From contig JAGRGB010000082.1 of the NCBI GenBank assembly GCA_020445745.1, positions 1 through 42,462 of the forward strand: a stretch of DNA of 42,462 bases. Reading direction: 5' to 3'. Made by a program: the position numbers and the translations under genes. Below are positions 41,306 through 42,462 of this stretch, in pieces (within the stretch, counting starts at the first letter, position 1; each line of letters begins with the position of its first letter). The notes under the pieces are model-generated. The model saw nothing but the letters and a program-made list of their open reading frames with translations, had not been told where the DNA came from and did not search any database. This stretch comes from Rhodocyclaceae bacterium (GTDB lineage: Bacteria; Pseudomonadota; Gammaproteobacteria; Burkholderiales; Rhodocyclaceae).

Positions 41306-42462
41306 TCAGCGGACCAGATCGAAGTTGTAGTCCGTGACGCCCATCTCCATGGTGTCGCGGTCGAGCTGTTCGAGTACCGCGTTGACGAGGGTGGTCAGCA
41401 TGCTCATCGCCCCTTCGTAGCCGAGCGTCGTCGCCCGGTGCAGGTGATGGCGGTCGAAGATCGGGAAGCCCAGGCGGATCAGCGGGACCTCGCACTCCGG
41501 CGCCTTGTGGGCGGTGTCGCGCTGGATGAACTTGCCGTAGCTGTTGCCGATCAGGAAGTCCGGCTTGTCGGTCATGCACAGGCTGCGCATGTGCCACAGA
41601 TCGCGACCGACGTGGACTTCGGCGCTGGCCCCGTAGGGCGAGGATTCGAGCAGCTTGGTCATGGCCTTGCCCCAGCGCTTGTTGGCGTTGTGGCTGAGCA
41701 CGTGGGTCGGCTCGGCGCCCAGCTCGAGCAGGAACTTGACGACGCCCATGACGAAGTCCGGATCACCGTAGATCGCGAACTTCTTGCCGTGCAGCCAGGT
41801 GTGGCTGTCCTGCATCATGTCCACCAGGCGGCCGCGCTCGGTGGTGAGGCTGTCCGGAATCGGCTTGCCGGTGACCTCGGCGACCTTCTGCAAGAAATCG
41901 TCGGTCCATTCGAGGCCCATCGGGATGCTCAGCTTCGGCACCTCGTGCTTCCACGTCGACTCGATGAACTTCTTCGACTTGTCGAGCTGCCAGGGCTGCA
42001 GCAGGAAGGTCGTCGTCGCGTTCGGCGCGTCCTTGATCTCGTCCTGGGTGGTGCCGCCGGCGTACATCCGGAAGGTGCCGTCCGAGGGCGTATCGAGCAC
42101 CTCGGTGGGATCGGACAGCAGGCTGGCCTCGACGCCCATCTCGGCCATCATCCGCTTCATCAACCGGTAGTTGCCGAGATAGGTCTCGAAGCCGGGCACC
42201 AGGTTGATCTTGCCGTTCTTGCCGGGCTCCTTGCCCTCCATCGCGTTCAGCGTGAAGTAGCGCGCGATGCCTTCGAACATGTTGTCCCAGCCGGTGGTGT
42301 GGCTGCCGACGAAGCTCGGCGTGTGGGCGAAGGGCGTCGGGAACTCCTGCTCGATGTGGCCGGCCTTCTTGGCATTGCCGATGAAGGCGTTGAGGTCGTC
42401 ACCGATCACTTCCGCCATGCAGGTGGTCGAAACTGCGATCATCTCGGGCTTGTACAGCGCCT
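41306..42462 (-). CDS. nifK: NifK, MoFe protein beta subunit (partial)
   Basis: The window ends inside the gene: about 385 C-terminal residues are visible. The P-cluster cysteine in VSTTCMAEVIGDDL is present, as are GVEASLLSDPTEVLDTP, DPDFVMGVVKFLLELG and the C-terminal MGVTDYNFDLVR. Together with NifD it carries P-clusters and FeMo-co. nifH and nifD are expected to lie upstream, to the right of the window. Confidence 0.97.
   Translation of the reverse strand, partial: ALYKPEMIAVSTTCMAEVIGDDLNAFIGNAKKAGHIEQEFPTPFAHTPSFVGSHTTGWDNMFEGIARYFTLNAMEGKEPGKNGKINLVPGFETYLGNYRLMKRMMAEMGVEASLLSDPTEVLDTPSDGTFRMYAGGTTQDEIKDAPNATTTFLLQPWQLDKSKKFIESTWKHEVPKLSIPMGLEWTDDFLQKVAEVTGKPIPDSLTTERGRLVDMMQDSHTWLHGKKFAIYGDPDFVMGVVKFLLELGAEPTHVLSHNANKRWGKAMTKLLESSPYGASAEVHVGRDLWHMRSLCMTDKPDFLIGNSYGKFIQRDTAHKAPECEVPLIRLGFPIFDRHHLHRATTLGYEGAMSMLTTLVNAVLEQLDRDTMEMGVTDYNFDLVR

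Noticed and set aside
1-42462. CRISPR arrays, tRNA/rRNA genes, insertion sequences or phage genes
   Set aside because: No regular repeat-spacer units, RNA gene sequences, transposases or integrases were seen on either strand.

Overview
This 42.5 kb, GC-rich window looks like a chromosomal segment of a nitrogen-fixing proteobacterium, most likely a gammaproteobacterium. Two things point there. The order dnaQ-rnhA-methyltransferase / gloB / mltD is a classic gammaproteobacterial neighbourhood. The nif gene order (nifK-T-...-nafY, nifE-N-X, iscA-nifU-S-cysE-nifW-Z-M) follows the Azotobacter-type major nif cluster. No rRNA, tRNA, CRISPR array, insertion sequence or phage gene was seen.

Layout. 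(1) 1-3267: the 3' end of mutS, then a plus-strand run of a secreted metallophosphatase-like protein, a spermidine-synthase-like methyltransferase and an FAD oxidoreductase. (2) 3429-5251: a two-gene cassette of unknown function. (3) 5370-10631: housekeeping genes dnaQ, rnhA, a methyltransferase, gloB, a response-regulator diguanylate cyclase and mltD. (4) 10732-22739: two long minus-strand nif operons. Operon A runs iscA-nifU-nifS-cysE-orf-nifW-nifZ-nifM-[2Fe-2S] ferredoxin-nifZ-like. Operon B runs nifE-(50-aa ORF)-nifN-nifX-rseC-like-DUF269-CCE_0567-like-fdxB-orf. Each starts at a perfect -24/-12 sigma-54 promoter (TGGCAC-N5-TTGC) with an IHF-like site beside it; operon A also has a perfect NifA site (TGT-N10-ACA). 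(5) 23051-26417: a DUF1444/zinc-ribbon membrane protein, two tiny ORFs in a palindrome-rich intergenic region, an OsmC-like protein and a conserved hypothetical. (6) 26573-29273: a molybdate transporter modABC with a sigma-54-like promoter. (7) 29637-32103: two adjacent proteins that each carry a TIR/deoxyribosyltransferase-like domain, the best candidate here for an undescribed system. (8) 32319-34738: serC and serA. (9) 35117-38600: a secreted lectin-like protein, an ALDH7 aldehyde dehydrogenase and a small secreted DUF4124 protein. (10) 38613-42462: the distal part of the nifHDK operon (nifK partial at the window edge, nifT, fdxN, nafY, DUF6129-like, a 333-aa unknown).

How the parts fit. 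NifU/NifS/IscA make Fe-S clusters, and CysE (with SerA/SerC supplying serine) can feed cysteine to NifS. NifE/NifN/NifX/NafY build and carry FeMo-co, ModABC brings in molybdate, and NifW/NifZ/NifM mature the nitrogenase components. The several ferredoxins supply electrons. nifV, nifB, nifA/L, nifH and nifD are not in the window; nifV is missing from its usual place between nifS and cysE. All functional statements are from reading the sequence and family knowledge; no database search was run.
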